From Xenorhabdus ehlersii (GTDB lineage: Bacteria > Pseudomonadota > Gammaproteobacteria > Enterobacterales > Enterobacteriaceae), in contig NZ_RAQI01000002.1 of NCBI RefSeq assembly GCF_003610465.1, positions 682,001 through 746,000 of the forward strand: a DNA stretch of 64,000 nt, read 5' to 3'. The stretch's first letter is position 1. Each line of letters starts with the position of its first letter. The notes under the pieces are model-generated. The model was given only the letters and a program-made list of their open reading frames with translations. It did no database searches and was not told the origin of the DNA. Shown here one piece after another: positions 9,554 to 18,714 of the stretch. A program made the translations under genes and the position numbers.

Positions 9554-10402
9554 ATGTCAGAGGCAACAAATATGGGTCAGAAAAAGCTGACACAAAGCGA
9601 TATTCGTGGTGTATTCCTCCGTTCTAACCTATTTCAAGGATCGTGGAACTTTGAGCGTATGCAGGCACTCGGTTTCTGCTTCTCAATGATACCTGCCATT
9701 CGTCGCCTGTACCCAGAGAATACCGAAGAAAGGAAGCAAGCTCTCAAACGACATATGGAATTTTTTAATACTCATCCTTATGTTGCAGCGCCTATTCTTG
9801 GTGTCACCATGGCAATGGAAGAGCAACGGGCCAATGGGGCTGACATTGATGACGGGGCTATCAACGGTATCAAAGTGGGTTTGATGGGTCCTTTAGCGGG
9901 TGTAGGTGATCCTATTTTCTGGGGAACTGTTCGTCCGGTATTCGCTGCTCTGGGTGCAGGTATTGCCATGAGTGGCAGTCCGCTAGGCCCTATTCTGTTT
10001 TTCCTCCTGTTTAATTTAGTGCGATTACTTACCCGTTACTTGGGTGTGGCTTATGGCTACAAAAAAGGATTGGATATCGTTAAAGATATGGGGGGGGGGT
10101 TCTTGCAGAAAATGACGGAAGGAGCGTCAATTCTCGGCTTGTTTGTCATGGGTGCACTCGTCAACAAATGGACCAAAGTGAATATTCCGCTAGTGGTTTC
10201 TGAAGTTCCTGATCCAATCACGGGTGAGATGAAAGTGACTACAGTTCAAACCATCCTTGACCAGTTAATGCCTGGGCTAATGCCATTGTTGTTAACATTT
10301 GGCTGTATGTGGCTACTGCGGAAGAAAGTCAATCCGTTATGGATTATCATCGGCTTTTTCGTGCTGGGGATCGTCGGTTTCCGTTTTGGTTTCCTTGGCT
10401 AG
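9554..10402 (+). CDS. manZ: Mannose PTS transporter subunit IID
   Basis: ManZ (282 residues) is the IID membrane partner of ManY. Typical features are the SNLFQGSWNFERMQ segment, PYVAAPILGVTMAMEEQ, GPLAGVGDPIFWGT and a C-terminal set of hydrophobic helices. Length matches E. coli ManZ. The Met-Gly-Gly-Gly at residues 179-182 is encoded by a run of ten G residues, which could make the gene prone to slippage; as read here the frame is intact. AGAGGA precedes the ATG. Confidence 0.96.
   Translation: MSEATNMGQKKLTQSDIRGVFLRSNLFQGSWNFERMQALGFCFSMIPAIRRLYPENTEERKQALKRHMEFFNTHPYVAAPILGVTMAMEEQRANGADIDDGAINGIKVGLMGPLAGVGDPIFWGTVRPVFAALGAGIAMSGSPLGPILFFLLFNLVRLLTRYLGVAYGYKKGLDIVKDMGGGFLQKMTEGASILGLFVMGALVNKWTKVNIPLVVSEVPDPITGEMKVTTVQTILDQLMPGLMPLLLTFGCMWLLRKKVNPLWIIIGFFVLGIVGFRFGFLG
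10090..10099 (+). repeat. G10 homopolymer inside manZ
   Basis: Ten consecutive G residues encode the last base of a Met codon plus Gly-Gly-Gly. Gain or loss of one G would shift the frame about two thirds of the way through ManZ. The surrounding DNA is AT-rich and uses mixed Gly codons, so a pure G tract is unusual. Confidence 0.9.
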
Positions 10403-10432
10403 ATCTGATATTCCTGCATGACTTGAATATTC

Positions 10433-10458
10433 GGGGAGGTTTTACCTCCCCTTTCTTT
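10433..10458 (+). terminator. Rho-independent terminator of manXYZ
   Basis: GGGGAGGT (10433-10440) pairs with ACCTCCCC (10444-10451) around a three-base loop, followed by a T-rich tail to 10458. Confidence 0.88.
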
Positions 10459-10503
10459 GTCAAGACAATAATTTCCCATGCACTATAAAAATAGGGATTA
10501 AAA

Positions 10504-10962
10504 ATGAGTTTGAATGATATTGTTCTAATAGTTTTAATTGTATTAATGCTCGCTTTTGCGATTTATGATGAATTTATTATCAATCAGCTCAAAGGAAAAA
10601 CGCTGTTAAATATCAAACTCAAAAGAAAACAGCGAATTGATGCGCTGATATTTATCATTTTGATTGCCATTATTATTTACAATAATGTCATATCACATGG
10701 CAGTCAGTTTACGACCTATTTATTAATATTTATCATCTTGGTGACATTATATCTTGGTTATATTCGCTCACCAAAACTAATATTCAAAAAACAAGGCTTT
10801 TATTATGCTAACCGTTTTTTTTCTTATGAAAGCATTAGCGCAATGAATTTATCTGAAGACGGCATTCTCATGATGGATTTAGGGCAAAACAAAATATATC
10901 TATCCGTAACAAAGCTGGATGACTTAGAAAAAATTTATCACTTTCTTATTAACAACAGATGA
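10504..10962 (+). CDS. yobD: YobD family (DUF986) inner-membrane protein
   Basis: A 152-residue membrane protein of unknown function. It has about three hydrophobic segments in the first 80 residues (one at the N-terminus). A cytosolic part then follows with SPKLIFKKQGFYYANRFF and AMNLSEDGILMM, both close to E. coli YobD. Its position after manXYZ and before mntP is as in E. coli. The manXYZ terminator separates it from the PTS operon. Confidence 0.88.
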   Translation: MSLNDIVLIVLIVLMLAFAIYDEFIINQLKGKTLLNIKLKRKQRIDALIFIILIAIIIYNNVISHGSQFTTYLLIFIILVTLYLGYIRSPKLIFKKQGFYYANRFFSYESISAMNLSEDGILMMDLGQNKIYLSVTKLDDLEKIYHFLINNR

Positions 10963-11034
10963 TTTCTCTTGGCGGATTCGACTAAATAAGATCAATAATT
11001 CACATTGGTCTTATTTCCCTCCTAAATAGAGACA

Positions 11035-11053
11035 GATAACGATAAGCATTATC
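11035..11053 (+). promoter_or_regulatory. Fur box upstream of mntP
   Basis: The 19-mer GATAACGATAAGCATTATC matches the classical Fur consensus GATAATGATAATCATTATC at 17 of 19 positions. It lies about 85 bases before the manganese riboswitch. A TATGAT (11103-11108) with an upstream TTTGCC is a plausible promoter just downstream. Iron control of the manganese exporter is inferred. Confidence 0.7.
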
Positions 11054-11119
11054 ATTTTCATATTTAAAATATGGCAAAATATTTTTTGCCTTTTATTCTT
11101 AATATGATATTGTCCGTCA

Positions 11120-11385
11120 TAGTCATTGGGGAGTAGCCTGTTCCAGAAAATCTCTGGAAAATTCGTATCAACATACTCGTTTAAAATAAAACGTGGTACG
11201 AATACCTAAAGAACCTAATAACATCCAGGTTTTTATGTCCCCGTTATATTTCAAGTGACAATTAACAAAGTGGCAGCTTGAAAGATACGGGGATAAATCG
11301 GTTGGCAAGACCATAGACACATAACAGCGCCGTTGGTTGGGGGTGTGTTGTGTGTGTATGGAATCACCCAACCGAGGCTATTTTA
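11120..11385 (+). ncRNA. yybP-ykoY manganese riboswitch (mntP leader)
   Basis: Conserved yybP-ykoY blocks are present in order: TTGGGGAGTAGCC (11127-11138), GTATCAACATACTCG (11165-11179), and GGCAAGACC (11304-11312). They are followed by GCGCCGTTGGTTGGGGG before the mntP ribosome binding site. The class senses Mn(II) and promotes expression of efflux genes such as E. coli mntP. Here the variable arm between the second and third blocks is about 125 bases and holds a palindromic repeat. The aptamer ends are approximate. Confidence 0.9.
11239..11292. repeat. Palindromic repeat, copy 1 (inside the mntP riboswitch)
   Basis: Outer arms CCCCGT (11239-11244) and ACGGGG (11287-11292) flank a 35-bp core from TTTCAAG (11249-11255) to CTTGAAA (11277-11283). 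The arms are near-perfect inverted copies with one extra base. The core is 28 of 35 identical to a second copy at 52966-53000. The layout resembles the short palindromic repeats scattered in enteric genomes. Confidence 0.75.
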
Positions 11386-11970
11386 ATGAATCTCTATGCA
11401 ACACTTATTCTCGCGCTTGCCCTTTCCATGGATGCTTTTGCCGCTGCCGTAGGAAAAGGAGCCGCCCTCCACCGACCTCATTTTCGCGAAGCCATCCGCA
11501 CAGGTATCATCTTTGGCTTGGTTGAAGCCTGTACGCCTTTAATCGGTTGGTCATTGGGCCTGTATGCCAGCCAATATATTATGGAATGGGATCATTGGAT
11601 TGCCTTTTTCTTGCTCTTGATCCTTGGCTGCCGCATGATAATTGATAGCTTCAAACGTGAACCTGAAACTTCTTATCAAGCTACTCCTCAACGCCATAGT
11701 TCAGTGGCATTGGTTCTCACTGCAATTGCAACCAGTCTGGATGCTATGGCAATTGGTGTCGGTCTTGCCTTCCTACAAGTTGATATTCTTCACACTGCCA
11801 TGACAATTGGCCTTATGACTATGATTATGGCCACATTAGGCATGTTAATTGGTCGTTATATTGGTCCGCTATTGGGTAAAAGAGCCGAGTTGGTTGGGGG
11901 ATTGGTCTTAATTGCCATTGGCTTCAATATATTATTCGAGCATCTTAAATTATTTTGGTATGCGGAATAA
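11386..11970 (+). CDS. mntP: Manganese efflux pump MntP
   Basis: A 194-residue, six-helix inner-membrane exporter that relieves manganese excess. Family motifs [13 protein letters not shown] (about 14-26) and [18 protein letters not shown] (about 117-134) carry the acidic residues used for Mn transport. The ATG at 11386 matches the E. coli start and has GAGG at 11374-11377; an upstream in-frame TTG at 11350 lies inside the riboswitch and is rejected. Expression is probably set by the Mn riboswitch leader and a Fur box. Confidence 0.95.
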   Translation: MNLYATLILALALSMDAFAAAVGKGAALHRPHFREAIRTGIIFGLVEACTPLIGWSLGLYASQYIMEWDHWIAFFLLLILGCRMIIDSFKREPETSYQATPQRHSSVALVLTAIATSLDAMAIGVGLAFLQVDILHTAMTIGLMTMIMATLGMLIGRYIGPLLGKRAELVGGLVLIAIGFNILFEHLKLFWYAE

Positions 11971-12017
11971 GGCTATTATTATCGTTTTCCATGTTGTAAC
12001 TTTATTAACTGCACTTA

Positions 12018-12046
12018 CTCCGGATACATAGCGCTATATTCCGGAG
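12018..12046. terminator. Hairpin between mntP and rlmA
   Basis: CTCCGGA (12018-12024) pairs with TCCGGAG (12040-12046), and the interior contains the palindrome ATAGCGCTAT. The two genes converge here, so it may be a shared terminator, but neither strand shows a good T-run. Confidence 0.45.
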
Positions 12047-12106
12047 ATGTGTTCTCTTACCATCGTGCTACTCCGGCTTAATAAGATGACAGCCGTCTTT
12101 TGATTA

Positions 12107-12922
12107 TCAAATACGTCGATATATTTTTAACGTGAAATCTGCTTCACAATTAAACTGTTCTCTCGATATCAAATGCGTTTTAATTTCTTCTGATGCCCGC
12201 CAGGCAAAAGGGGTCATCTGCAATAAATTATGTGCTTGTTCACCCTTTAATGACATTGTATAGGCCAGCGTTTCGGTTGAAATTAATTCAAATTCTTCCC
12301 ATTGTTCCTGATTTTCAGGATGTAAATGCACTTCCTGATAAATAAGCTCTTTCAATTGATACAAGTGACGAGGCCCTGGCGTTACCGTCAGGACGATACC
12401 ACCTATTTTCACCACTCGAGCCAATTCTGTTGCCTTGCAAGGAGCATAGATCCGTAAAATACCCTCCAATGAACTGTCCGCAAATGGCAGCCGATGGCTA
12501 GATGCTACGCAGAAATTAACATCGGGATAACGCCTGGCACCATAACGAATTGCGACTTTCGCCACATCCAATCCATACACTACCAATTTCCGCTGAAGAT
12601 TGAGCTGTTCCTGAACCGCCGCTGTGTAATAACCTTCACCACAACCAATATCCAGCAAAATTTCAGCGCTTTCTGGTAAATATTCACCAAGCAACTCAAC
12701 TGTTTTTTGTTGCAGGGCTTGATAATGGCCTGAGTGCAAAAATGCCCTTCTCGCTTGCATCATCTCCACACTATCCCCTGGCTCTTTTGAGCGTTTATGC
12801 TGAACGGGCAGTAAATTGACGTACCCTTCTTTTGCACAATCAAACTGGTGATTGTTTTCGCAACGCCATTGGTAGTTAGCAAACAGTAATGGTGAGTGAC
12901 ATAAAGGACATTGATAAGACAT
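12107..12922 (-). CDS. rlmA: 23S rRNA (guanine(745)-N(1))-methyltransferase
   Basis: The 271-residue enzyme methylates G745 of 23S rRNA with S-adenosylmethionine. An N-terminal zinc finger is visible as Cys5-x2-Cys8 and Cys21-x3-His25 in YQCPLCHSPL and RCENNHQ. The SAM-binding motif I is LLDIGCGEGYYT near residues 88-99. Length and order match E. coli RlmA (269 residues). It converges with mntP, as in E. coli. Confidence 0.94.
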   Translation of the reverse strand: MSYQCPLCHSPLLFANYQWRCENNHQFDCAKEGYVNLLPVQHKRSKEPGDSVEMMQARRAFLHSGHYQALQQKTVELLGEYLPESAEILLDIGCGEGYYTAAVQEQLNLQRKLVVYGLDVAKVAIRYGARRYPDVNFCVASSHRLPFADSSLEGILRIYAPCKATELARVVKIGGIVLTVTPGPRHLYQLKELIYQEVHLHPENQEQWEEFELISTETLAYTMSLKGEQAHNLLQMTPFAWRASEEIKTHLISREQFNCEADFTLKIYRRI

Positions 12923-13120
12923 AACATTCCGATGGATAGGGAAAAATCAGGGACATACTATACCATATTTTTGATACATACGTTTTTTAACCCTCTCTTT
13001 TGAAATTTAAGCCCGACACTCAATTATGTTACTAAATTAAAGAAATTGGATTGACTATTTCCGACATAATATTTATTTTTTTACCATTAATTAACATTTT
13101 TATCACGAAGTGAGGGTAAC

Positions 13121-13675
13121 ATGCCATACGATAATCTAGAGACCAAACGGCTTCTATTAAAAAAACTCGCTTATGACGACGCTATTCAAATTCAGCAAAA
13201 ATTTCCTCATTGGCATGTCGTCAAATACTTAGATAGCAGCGCAGTTCCCTGGCCATATCCTGACGATGGCGCAGAATATTTTGTCAAAAACGTGGCTTTT
13301 CCCACCATACAATCAGGAAAAGGCTGGTTATGGTCTATTCGGGTAAAAAAACATCCCGATGAACTCATCGGTATGATCGGGTTACATGATAGGCAAGATA
13401 ATAACCGAGGATTTTGGCTTTCCTTAGAGCATCAAGGCCAAGGATTGATGCGTGAAGCCTGTGAAAAAGTGACTGATTATTGGTTTCACGTACTGGGGAA
13501 ATCCGTTCTTAGAACACAAAAAGCCAGTATTAACTACGGTTCGAAAAAAATCTCAATAGCACAAGGAGAAAGGCTGATAAAAGTGGAAGAAAAAGAGTAT
13601 GTTTCAGGAAAATATGATTGTGAGTTCTGGGAAATAACTAGGGAAGAATGGTGTAATCGGCATGTGCTTTCTTAA
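13121..13675 (+). CDS. GNAT family N-acetyltransferase (RimJ/RimL-like)
   Basis: A 184-residue GCN5-related acetyltransferase. It starts with the RimJ-like LETKRLLLKKLAYDDA strand and has GMIGLHDRQDNNRGFWLS and the acetyl-CoA loop EHQGQGLMREA (about 107-117). GAGG precedes the ATG. The substrate cannot be told: relatives acetylate ribosomal protein N-termini, amino acids or antibiotics. It stands alone between rlmA and uhpC. The family call is firm. Confidence 0.85.
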   Translation: MPYDNLETKRLLLKKLAYDDAIQIQQKFPHWHVVKYLDSSAVPWPYPDDGAEYFVKNVAFPTIQSGKGWLWSIRVKKHPDELIGMIGLHDRQDNNRGFWLSLEHQGQGLMREACEKVTDYWFHVLGKSVLRTQKASINYGSKKISIAQGERLIKVEEKEYVSGKYDCEFWEITREEWCNRHVLS

Positions 13676-13693
13676 TAAATTTTAACCCATTTA

Positions 13694-15022
13694 TTAATCC
13701 TGCATTTTCTGCCTGGGAAACTGGGCTTGCAGGAATGGCAGTAATAATAAACCTATCATTACCGCACAGACAGAAATGGTAATAAATAACCCCTTCCAAT
13801 GATAATGTTTTAAAATAATGGCAAAAGGATAACCAGCAAGTGCAGCACCAGTATAAGCGAAGAGACCGACAAACCCCGTCGCCGCCCCCGCCGAATCCTT
13901 ATGGGAACATTCTGCGGCAGCCATACCAATCAATAATTGTGGACCAAAAACAAAAAATCCAATCGTGAAAAAACCAATGGATTGAAAAATCACACCAGTC
14001 ATAGGCATCAACCATAAGGCAGCCACCGATAAGAAAATACCCATCGCAAATATCAAGTTCATCGGCCCGCGATTACCACCAAACACTCTATCCGATCCCC
14101 AGCCTGCCACCAGCGAGCCTATAAAACCACCCACTTCAAAAAGTGATAATACTGCGTTCGCACTGACTAAATCATAATGATGATATTCTGTCAGATACAG
14201 ATTTCCCCAATCGTTAATAACCGTACGGACGAGATAGACCAAAACGTAACTCAGAGAAAGCAACCAAATATATTTATTGCAAAAAACATAGGTTTTCAGT
14301 ATTTCTTTGGTGGTTAGCCCTTGCCCTTGATTTTCCTGTACCTTTTCTAAATGATCATTACGAAATTGACCAATGGTCGGTAATCCCATTGTGGCAGGCT
14401 TGTCACGTAATCGCCAACATAAAAATATCCCAGCCAAAATACCTAGACAGCCCGGCACAATAAATCCTTCTCGCCAGCTAAAATTTAATGTTAAGAAACT
14501 GACAAACAACGCAACCAATGCACTGCCTATATGGTGTGATGTATTCCATAGAGACCACCAAAAACCACGCTCTGAGCGAGAATACCAACTGGTGAGCAAT
14601 TTGGCACAAGGCGGTGAACCCCAGCCCTGAAACCACGCATTCAATATCCACAAAAAGGTAAACATCACAATCGAGCTGGACAAACCAAAAAAGATATTGA
14701 TGATCCCTGTGGCAATTAACCCGATTCCCATGAAATAACGCGGGTTGGAGCGATCAGAAATAATACCGGAAAGAAACTTGGAACAACCATAAGTGATATA
14801 AAACAGAGTTCCAATTAGGCCAATTTCCCCTTTATCAAGGCCGAGATCGGTTATCATGGCAGGCATCGCATAATTGAAACTTTTACGGGTAAAGTAAAAC
14901 AGCGCATATCCCACATAGAGACTCAGCATAATATGCAAGCGCCAGTAGCGATACTGTTGCCGGATCTCTTCAGCAGATAGCGGCTCGTCATGTACCTGCC
15001 TGGATTGAGAAGAAGCTGTCAT
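13694..15022 (-). CDS. uhpC: Hexose phosphate sensor/transport protein UhpC
   Basis: A 442-residue major-facilitator protein with twelve predicted helices, closest to E. coli UhpC. UhpC senses external glucose 6-phosphate and controls the kinase UhpB. Family features include GYALFYFTRKSFNYAMPAM near the N-terminus, the LWNTSHHIGSA segment and [21 protein letters not shown]. It starts nine bases after the uhpB stop and is the last gene of uhpABC. In E. coli uhpT follows it; here uhpT lies ahead of uhpA instead. Confidence 0.93.
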   Translation of the reverse strand: MTASSQSRQVHDEPLSAEEIRQQYRYWRLHIMLSLYVGYALFYFTRKSFNYAMPAMITDLGLDKGEIGLIGTLFYITYGCSKFLSGIISDRSNPRYFMGIGLIATGIINIFFGLSSSIVMFTFLWILNAWFQGWGSPPCAKLLTSWYSRSERGFWWSLWNTSHHIGSALVALFVSFLTLNFSWREGFIVPGCLGILAGIFLCWRLRDKPATMGLPTIGQFRNDHLEKVQENQGQGLTTKEILKTYVFCNKYIWLLSLSYVLVYLVRTVINDWGNLYLTEYHHYDLVSANAVLSLFEVGGFIGSLVAGWGSDRVFGGNRGPMNLIFAMGIFLSVAALWLMPMTGVIFQSIGFFTIGFFVFGPQLLIGMAAAECSHKDSAGAATGFVGLFAYTGAALAGYPFAIILKHYHWKGLFITISVCAVMIGLLLLPFLQAQFPRQKMQD

Positions 15023-15031
15023 GACCGTATC

Positions 15032-16570
15032 TTAAAGTTTAGGCAAGATGATAGACAAATCCGTCCCCGAAGGTGTCGAATCACCTTGTCGTTTTTCACT
15101 ATGAATTAAGAACGTCCCTCCCAGGGCCTGCACACGTTCCCGCATACCACGTAAGCCAAACCCTTTCATATGATCCTCAGATTTACAACCAATACCATTA
15201 TCTCTGATCAATAAATGGATCATCCCGTTGATGGAAAAATGCAATCCAATACGATCCGCTTGAGAATATTTCATGGCATTATTCAGCGCTTCCTGACAAA
15301 GACGATATAATGTAATTTGAGTTGTGTCACTTAGCTGCTCAATTGCCACAGCTGAATCCGTTTCCCAATAAACTTCTACCAATATGCCATGGGACTCAAA
15401 TTCCATATCCCGCAATAATTGTTCAATAGCCTCTTTCAAACCGAGATCATCAAGAATTTTAGGCCGCAGCCGGCTAAGTAAGCCTTTAGTTGTATCATAG
15501 ACATTGAGGGATAACGATTCGATAGTTTTAGCGCAATTAGCGCTAATCGGTGCTACTTCTATCCGCTGGATAATATTGGCCTGCGTACGAATGGCGGTAA
15601 TATTCTGACCAATTTCATCATGCAATTCACGTGCAATTTCCCGCCTTACCGACTCTTCTGCTTTCACCAATTGACGGGACAAGCTGTGATTACAATGAAG
15701 CTGGCGCTTTAACTGTGCATTAAGGTCACGCTGACGCTGCACCGCCATCCCCAGCATGATCCCCGTTAACGTTTGAGCCAACAATGATAACAAAAGATCC
15801 GTTATCTCTATATTCGAAACACTATTATTCGAGACACCATTGCGTGCGGCAATCAAAGCAATACTGTTTAGCAAAGTGCCAACCACAGCGCCTTGCCAGC
15901 CGTAGCGAAAAGCCAGCAAGATAATAGGAATGGCCAGACAAAATGGAGCAAAATAACGCAACTCATTCGGCAAACCAACTTGAAGAAAAATATTCATTAT
16001 AAACAATGAACTATAAAGAATAATGTGTTTCAGATGAAACTGAATACGATGCGATACAAGATTAGCAGTCAGGGGAAACCAAATATTTTGGAACAGGTAA
16101 TGCCATACTAAATAGCACAAAGGAACTAACATGACACCACCGGTTAAACTCACCAAAAATGCAATACTCAAAGCAGAATTATGATTACTGATCGCCGCCA
16201 CATTAATTATGGATGTTGTCAGAATGATAGCCACCATAACTGCAAACCGCTGCCATTGACTGCCACAATAGTAGCGACTGGCAAACCAAACAAGAGGAAA
16301 ACTGGCCATGCTGGCAGTTAATACCGTCAGCCATTGTAGCTGCCCCATTAAGAGCGTCAAACAGATGGTAAGCCCCCATTCTGCGCCGTAAATAGTCGTC
16401 CAATAACGCTTGGGTGTATGAAGAGTAATGCCGAGGCGCAAAGCAAAAGGAAAAAATAGAATAGCCAGTTCAGAGTCATTGACAAAATAGTAGGCGATGA
16501 CCCATAAGCAGAACCACCAACAAGAAAACAGTAACCAGCCGCAAAATGAATTAATCAGATATTGACGCAT
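15032..16570 (-). CDS. uhpB: Sensor histidine kinase UhpB
   Basis: This 512-residue inner-membrane kinase phosphorylates UhpA when UhpC signals glucose 6-phosphate. About eight N-terminal helices (MASE1-type, to ~290) are followed by a HisKA_3 domain with REIARELHDEIGQN, where His317 is the phosphorylation site. The ATPase domain includes LCQEALNNAMKYSQA (N box) and DNGIGC and GFGLRGMRERV (G boxes). The ATG overlaps the uhpA stop by one base. Confidence 0.95.
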   Translation of the reverse strand: MRQYLINSFCGWLLFSCWWFCLWVIAYYFVNDSELAILFFPFALRLGITLHTPKRYWTTIYGAEWGLTICLTLLMGQLQWLTVLTASMASFPLVWFASRYYCGSQWQRFAVMVAIILTTSIINVAAISNHNSALSIAFLVSLTGGVMLVPLCYLVWHYLFQNIWFPLTANLVSHRIQFHLKHIILYSSLFIMNIFLQVGLPNELRYFAPFCLAIPIILLAFRYGWQGAVVGTLLNSIALIAARNGVSNNSVSNIEITDLLLSLLAQTLTGIMLGMAVQRQRDLNAQLKRQLHCNHSLSRQLVKAEESVRREIARELHDEIGQNITAIRTQANIIQRIEVAPISANCAKTIESLSLNVYDTTKGLLSRLRPKILDDLGLKEAIEQLLRDMEFESHGILVEVYWETDSAVAIEQLSDTTQITLYRLCQEALNNAMKYSQADRIGLHFSINGMIHLLIRDNGIGCKSEDHMKGFGLRGMRERVQALGGTFLIHSEKRQGDSTPSGTDLSIILPKL

Positions 16571-17184
16571 TAAAGATCACTAGTGGCAAAATAATTCGCC
16601 AAACCAACGTTATTCGTTACCCCTAATTTACTCATCGCATTGGCTCGATGGACATGTACGGTTTTATGGCTTAATCCTAATTCAGCCGCGATGGCTTTAA
16701 CATCCATACCACTAGCCAACATCTCTCCAACTTGTCGCTCTCGTCTAGTCAGGTATTCCAATGAAGACGGATTGCTCTTTGATGACGTTAAATTAAGTAC
16801 AATATCCGGTGTAAGATAACAACCATTATTGGCTGTAGTCCGCACCGCTTGAATCAGTTCATCCGGGCTGCAACGTTTACTGAGATAACCACGCGCACCG
16901 GCTTTCAAGGCATTCTCCACCATTGTGGCAGAGTCATGAACACTCAGCATAATACAGGTAATGCCTGAGGGAAGATCTTTCAGTAGTGAAAGCCCGCTTT
17001 CATCTTTCATTGAAATATCAAGAATACAAACCGTTGCCCCCGATCCCGGTAATCCTTGTCTGGCTTCAGCACATGAACTGAACTCCCCCACGACTTCAAC
17101 ATCAGACTCTAAATTCAGCAACTGAGCGAATCCTGAACGTACAACAACATGATCATCAACTAATGCTACTTTAATCATCATCAT
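16570..17184 (-). CDS. uhpA: Response regulator UhpA (NarL/FixJ family)
   Basis: A 204-residue regulator that activates uhpT in response to UhpB. The receiver domain has the Asp10-Asp11 acidic pair and the phosphoacceptor Asp56 in VCILDIS. The C-terminal LuxR-type helix-turn-helix is at about 138-200 ([30 protein letters not shown]). Three ATG codons in a row open the frame and no strong ribosome binding site separates them. It is 153 bases after uhpT, with the uhpT terminator between. Confidence 0.94.
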   Translation of the reverse strand: MMMIKVALVDDHVVVRSGFAQLLNLESDVEVVGEFSSCAEARQGLPGSGATVCILDISMKDESGLSLLKDLPSGITCIMLSVHDSATMVENALKAGARGYLSKRCSPDELIQAVRTTANNGCYLTPDIVLNLTSSKSNPSSLEYLTRRERQVGEMLASGMDVKAIAAELGLSHKTVHVHRANAMSKLGVTNNVGLANYFATSDL

Positions 17185-17285
17185 TTATTATCGAATTAAG
17201 TATCGGACTAAACTACCCTTATTAATATTGCTTCGCAATAGTACGTCATAGATAGAAAATAGGGGATATCAGGGCACAAAGTGAT

Positions 17286-17317
17286 GAAAAAATGCTACTG
17301 CGGATATACAGCAGCAT
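17286..17317 (-). terminator. Rho-independent terminator of uhpT
   Basis: On the minus strand ATGCTGCTG (17317-17309) pairs with CAGTAGCAT (17300-17292), with one G-T pair. A run of T follows (17291-17287). Confidence 0.8.
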
Positions 17318-17337
17318 CAGTAAGTTTTTACTATAGC

Positions 17338-18714
17338 TTAATGTGCTTTCTTCGCTTTTCGAATCTTTCTCTCTTCCGCAATAGCCACGAAAGCAAGCAG
17401 GGTAAGGCATACAAATGCTGAGGTATCCAGGGCAACAAATGTCCCTTTCCAACCCGTTAAACCAAAGACAGGCACGCCATCAGCAATCATCCCCAAACCG
17501 AGCTTGGCAAAGCTGTCACCGATTAAATAAGCAAATGTTCCTTTAACACCATCAGCCACACTGATCGCTTTTTTCGGTACAAACCCAACAGCAGCTACAC
17601 CAATCAACAACTGTGGACCAAATACCAGAAAACCAAGCACAAACAGAGAGCCCAAATACATGTATTCACTGGTTGCATGTTGATAGAATTCAAGGCAGAC
17701 AATAATCAACCCTAACGAGACACAGGCAACCAGGGCACGACGGCCATTCGCCAAATCTGACAAATACCCCCACATTAATGTGCCTACCAGCGCCCCTATT
17801 TCGAACATGGTAAAACCAGTGATGGCGGTTTCTTTTGATTGTCCCAATTCCTGATAAGCATACACTGTTGACCATTGGTCAATACCAATACGCACGATGT
17901 AAAGGAAGATATTGGCAAAACAAAGCAGCCAAATGACTTTGTTTTTTAATACATATTCAACAAAGATCTCACGTTTGGTCATTTGGTTTTTTTCTGCCGC
18001 GATATCTTCTTCGCTGACAGGCTCATCAAATAACTCTTCTACCTTACCCAAACCATAACTTTCTGGAGAATCGCTACCATAACGCAATCCAATGAAACCA
18101 ATGATCAGGGCGATAATAGAAGGGAAAATAAACATCCCTATTACATGACCATCAAAGAAATAATTGGCACCAAAGAGTGCAATCCCAGCCGCAGCGGCAC
18201 CACCTACATTATGTGACATATTCCACAAACCCAGATAGGTTCCACGCTTGTTACGGGGAGTCCATTTCGTAATAGTGGAATAGCTGGCAGGCCCACCGAT
18301 ACTTTGGAAAAAACCACTCAACGCATAAAATGCCACCATCAGGAAAATGCTGATGCCGGAATTTCCCATACTCATACTAAACCCTAACATGGCGATGCCA
18401 GATAGGATCAGCATAAATGGCAGAAATTGTTTGGTATTTTTGCCATCGGCATAATAAGCAACAACGGTTTTACCAATACCATAAGTAATAGAAAAACCTA
18501 ATCCTATCAACCCAAGCTGCGTCATCGACAAACCATAAGTCGAGATCATATCGTTTTGGGCTATGTTAAAGTTCTTACGCACCAAATACATAGCCATATA
18601 GCCAATAAAAACCACCAAATACGACTGCATAAAGGGTTTGAACCACATTTTACGGCGTACTTCCACTGGAAGATCCAGTGTTGGCTTACGAATTTGTTCT
18701 AGAATCTTAAGCAT
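17338..18714 (-). CDS. uhpT: Hexose phosphate transporter UhpT
   Basis: A 458-residue twelve-helix antiporter that takes up hexose 6-phosphates in exchange for phosphate. It follows E. coli UhpT closely, including [20 protein letters not shown] at the N-terminus, [37 protein letters not shown] and [19 protein letters not shown]. UhpT is also the usual entry route for fosfomycin. The upstream 330 bases hold tandem repeats and a palindrome that may be regulatory. Confidence 0.96.
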   Translation of the reverse strand: MLKILEQIRKPTLDLPVEVRRKMWFKPFMQSYLVVFIGYMAMYLVRKNFNIAQNDMISTYGLSMTQLGLIGLGFSITYGIGKTVVAYYADGKNTKQFLPFMLILSGIAMLGFSMSMGNSGISIFLMVAFYALSGFFQSIGGPASYSTITKWTPRNKRGTYLGLWNMSHNVGGAAAAGIALFGANYFFDGHVIGMFIFPSIIALIIGFIGLRYGSDSPESYGLGKVEELFDEPVSEEDIAAEKNQMTKREIFVEYVLKNKVIWLLCFANIFLYIVRIGIDQWSTVYAYQELGQSKETAITGFTMFEIGALVGTLMWGYLSDLANGRRALVACVSLGLIIVCLEFYQHATSEYMYLGSLFVLGFLVFGPQLLIGVAAVGFVPKKAISVADGVKGTFAYLIGDSFAKLGLGMIADGVPVFGLTGWKGTFVALDTSAFVCLTLLAFVAIAEERKIRKAKKAH

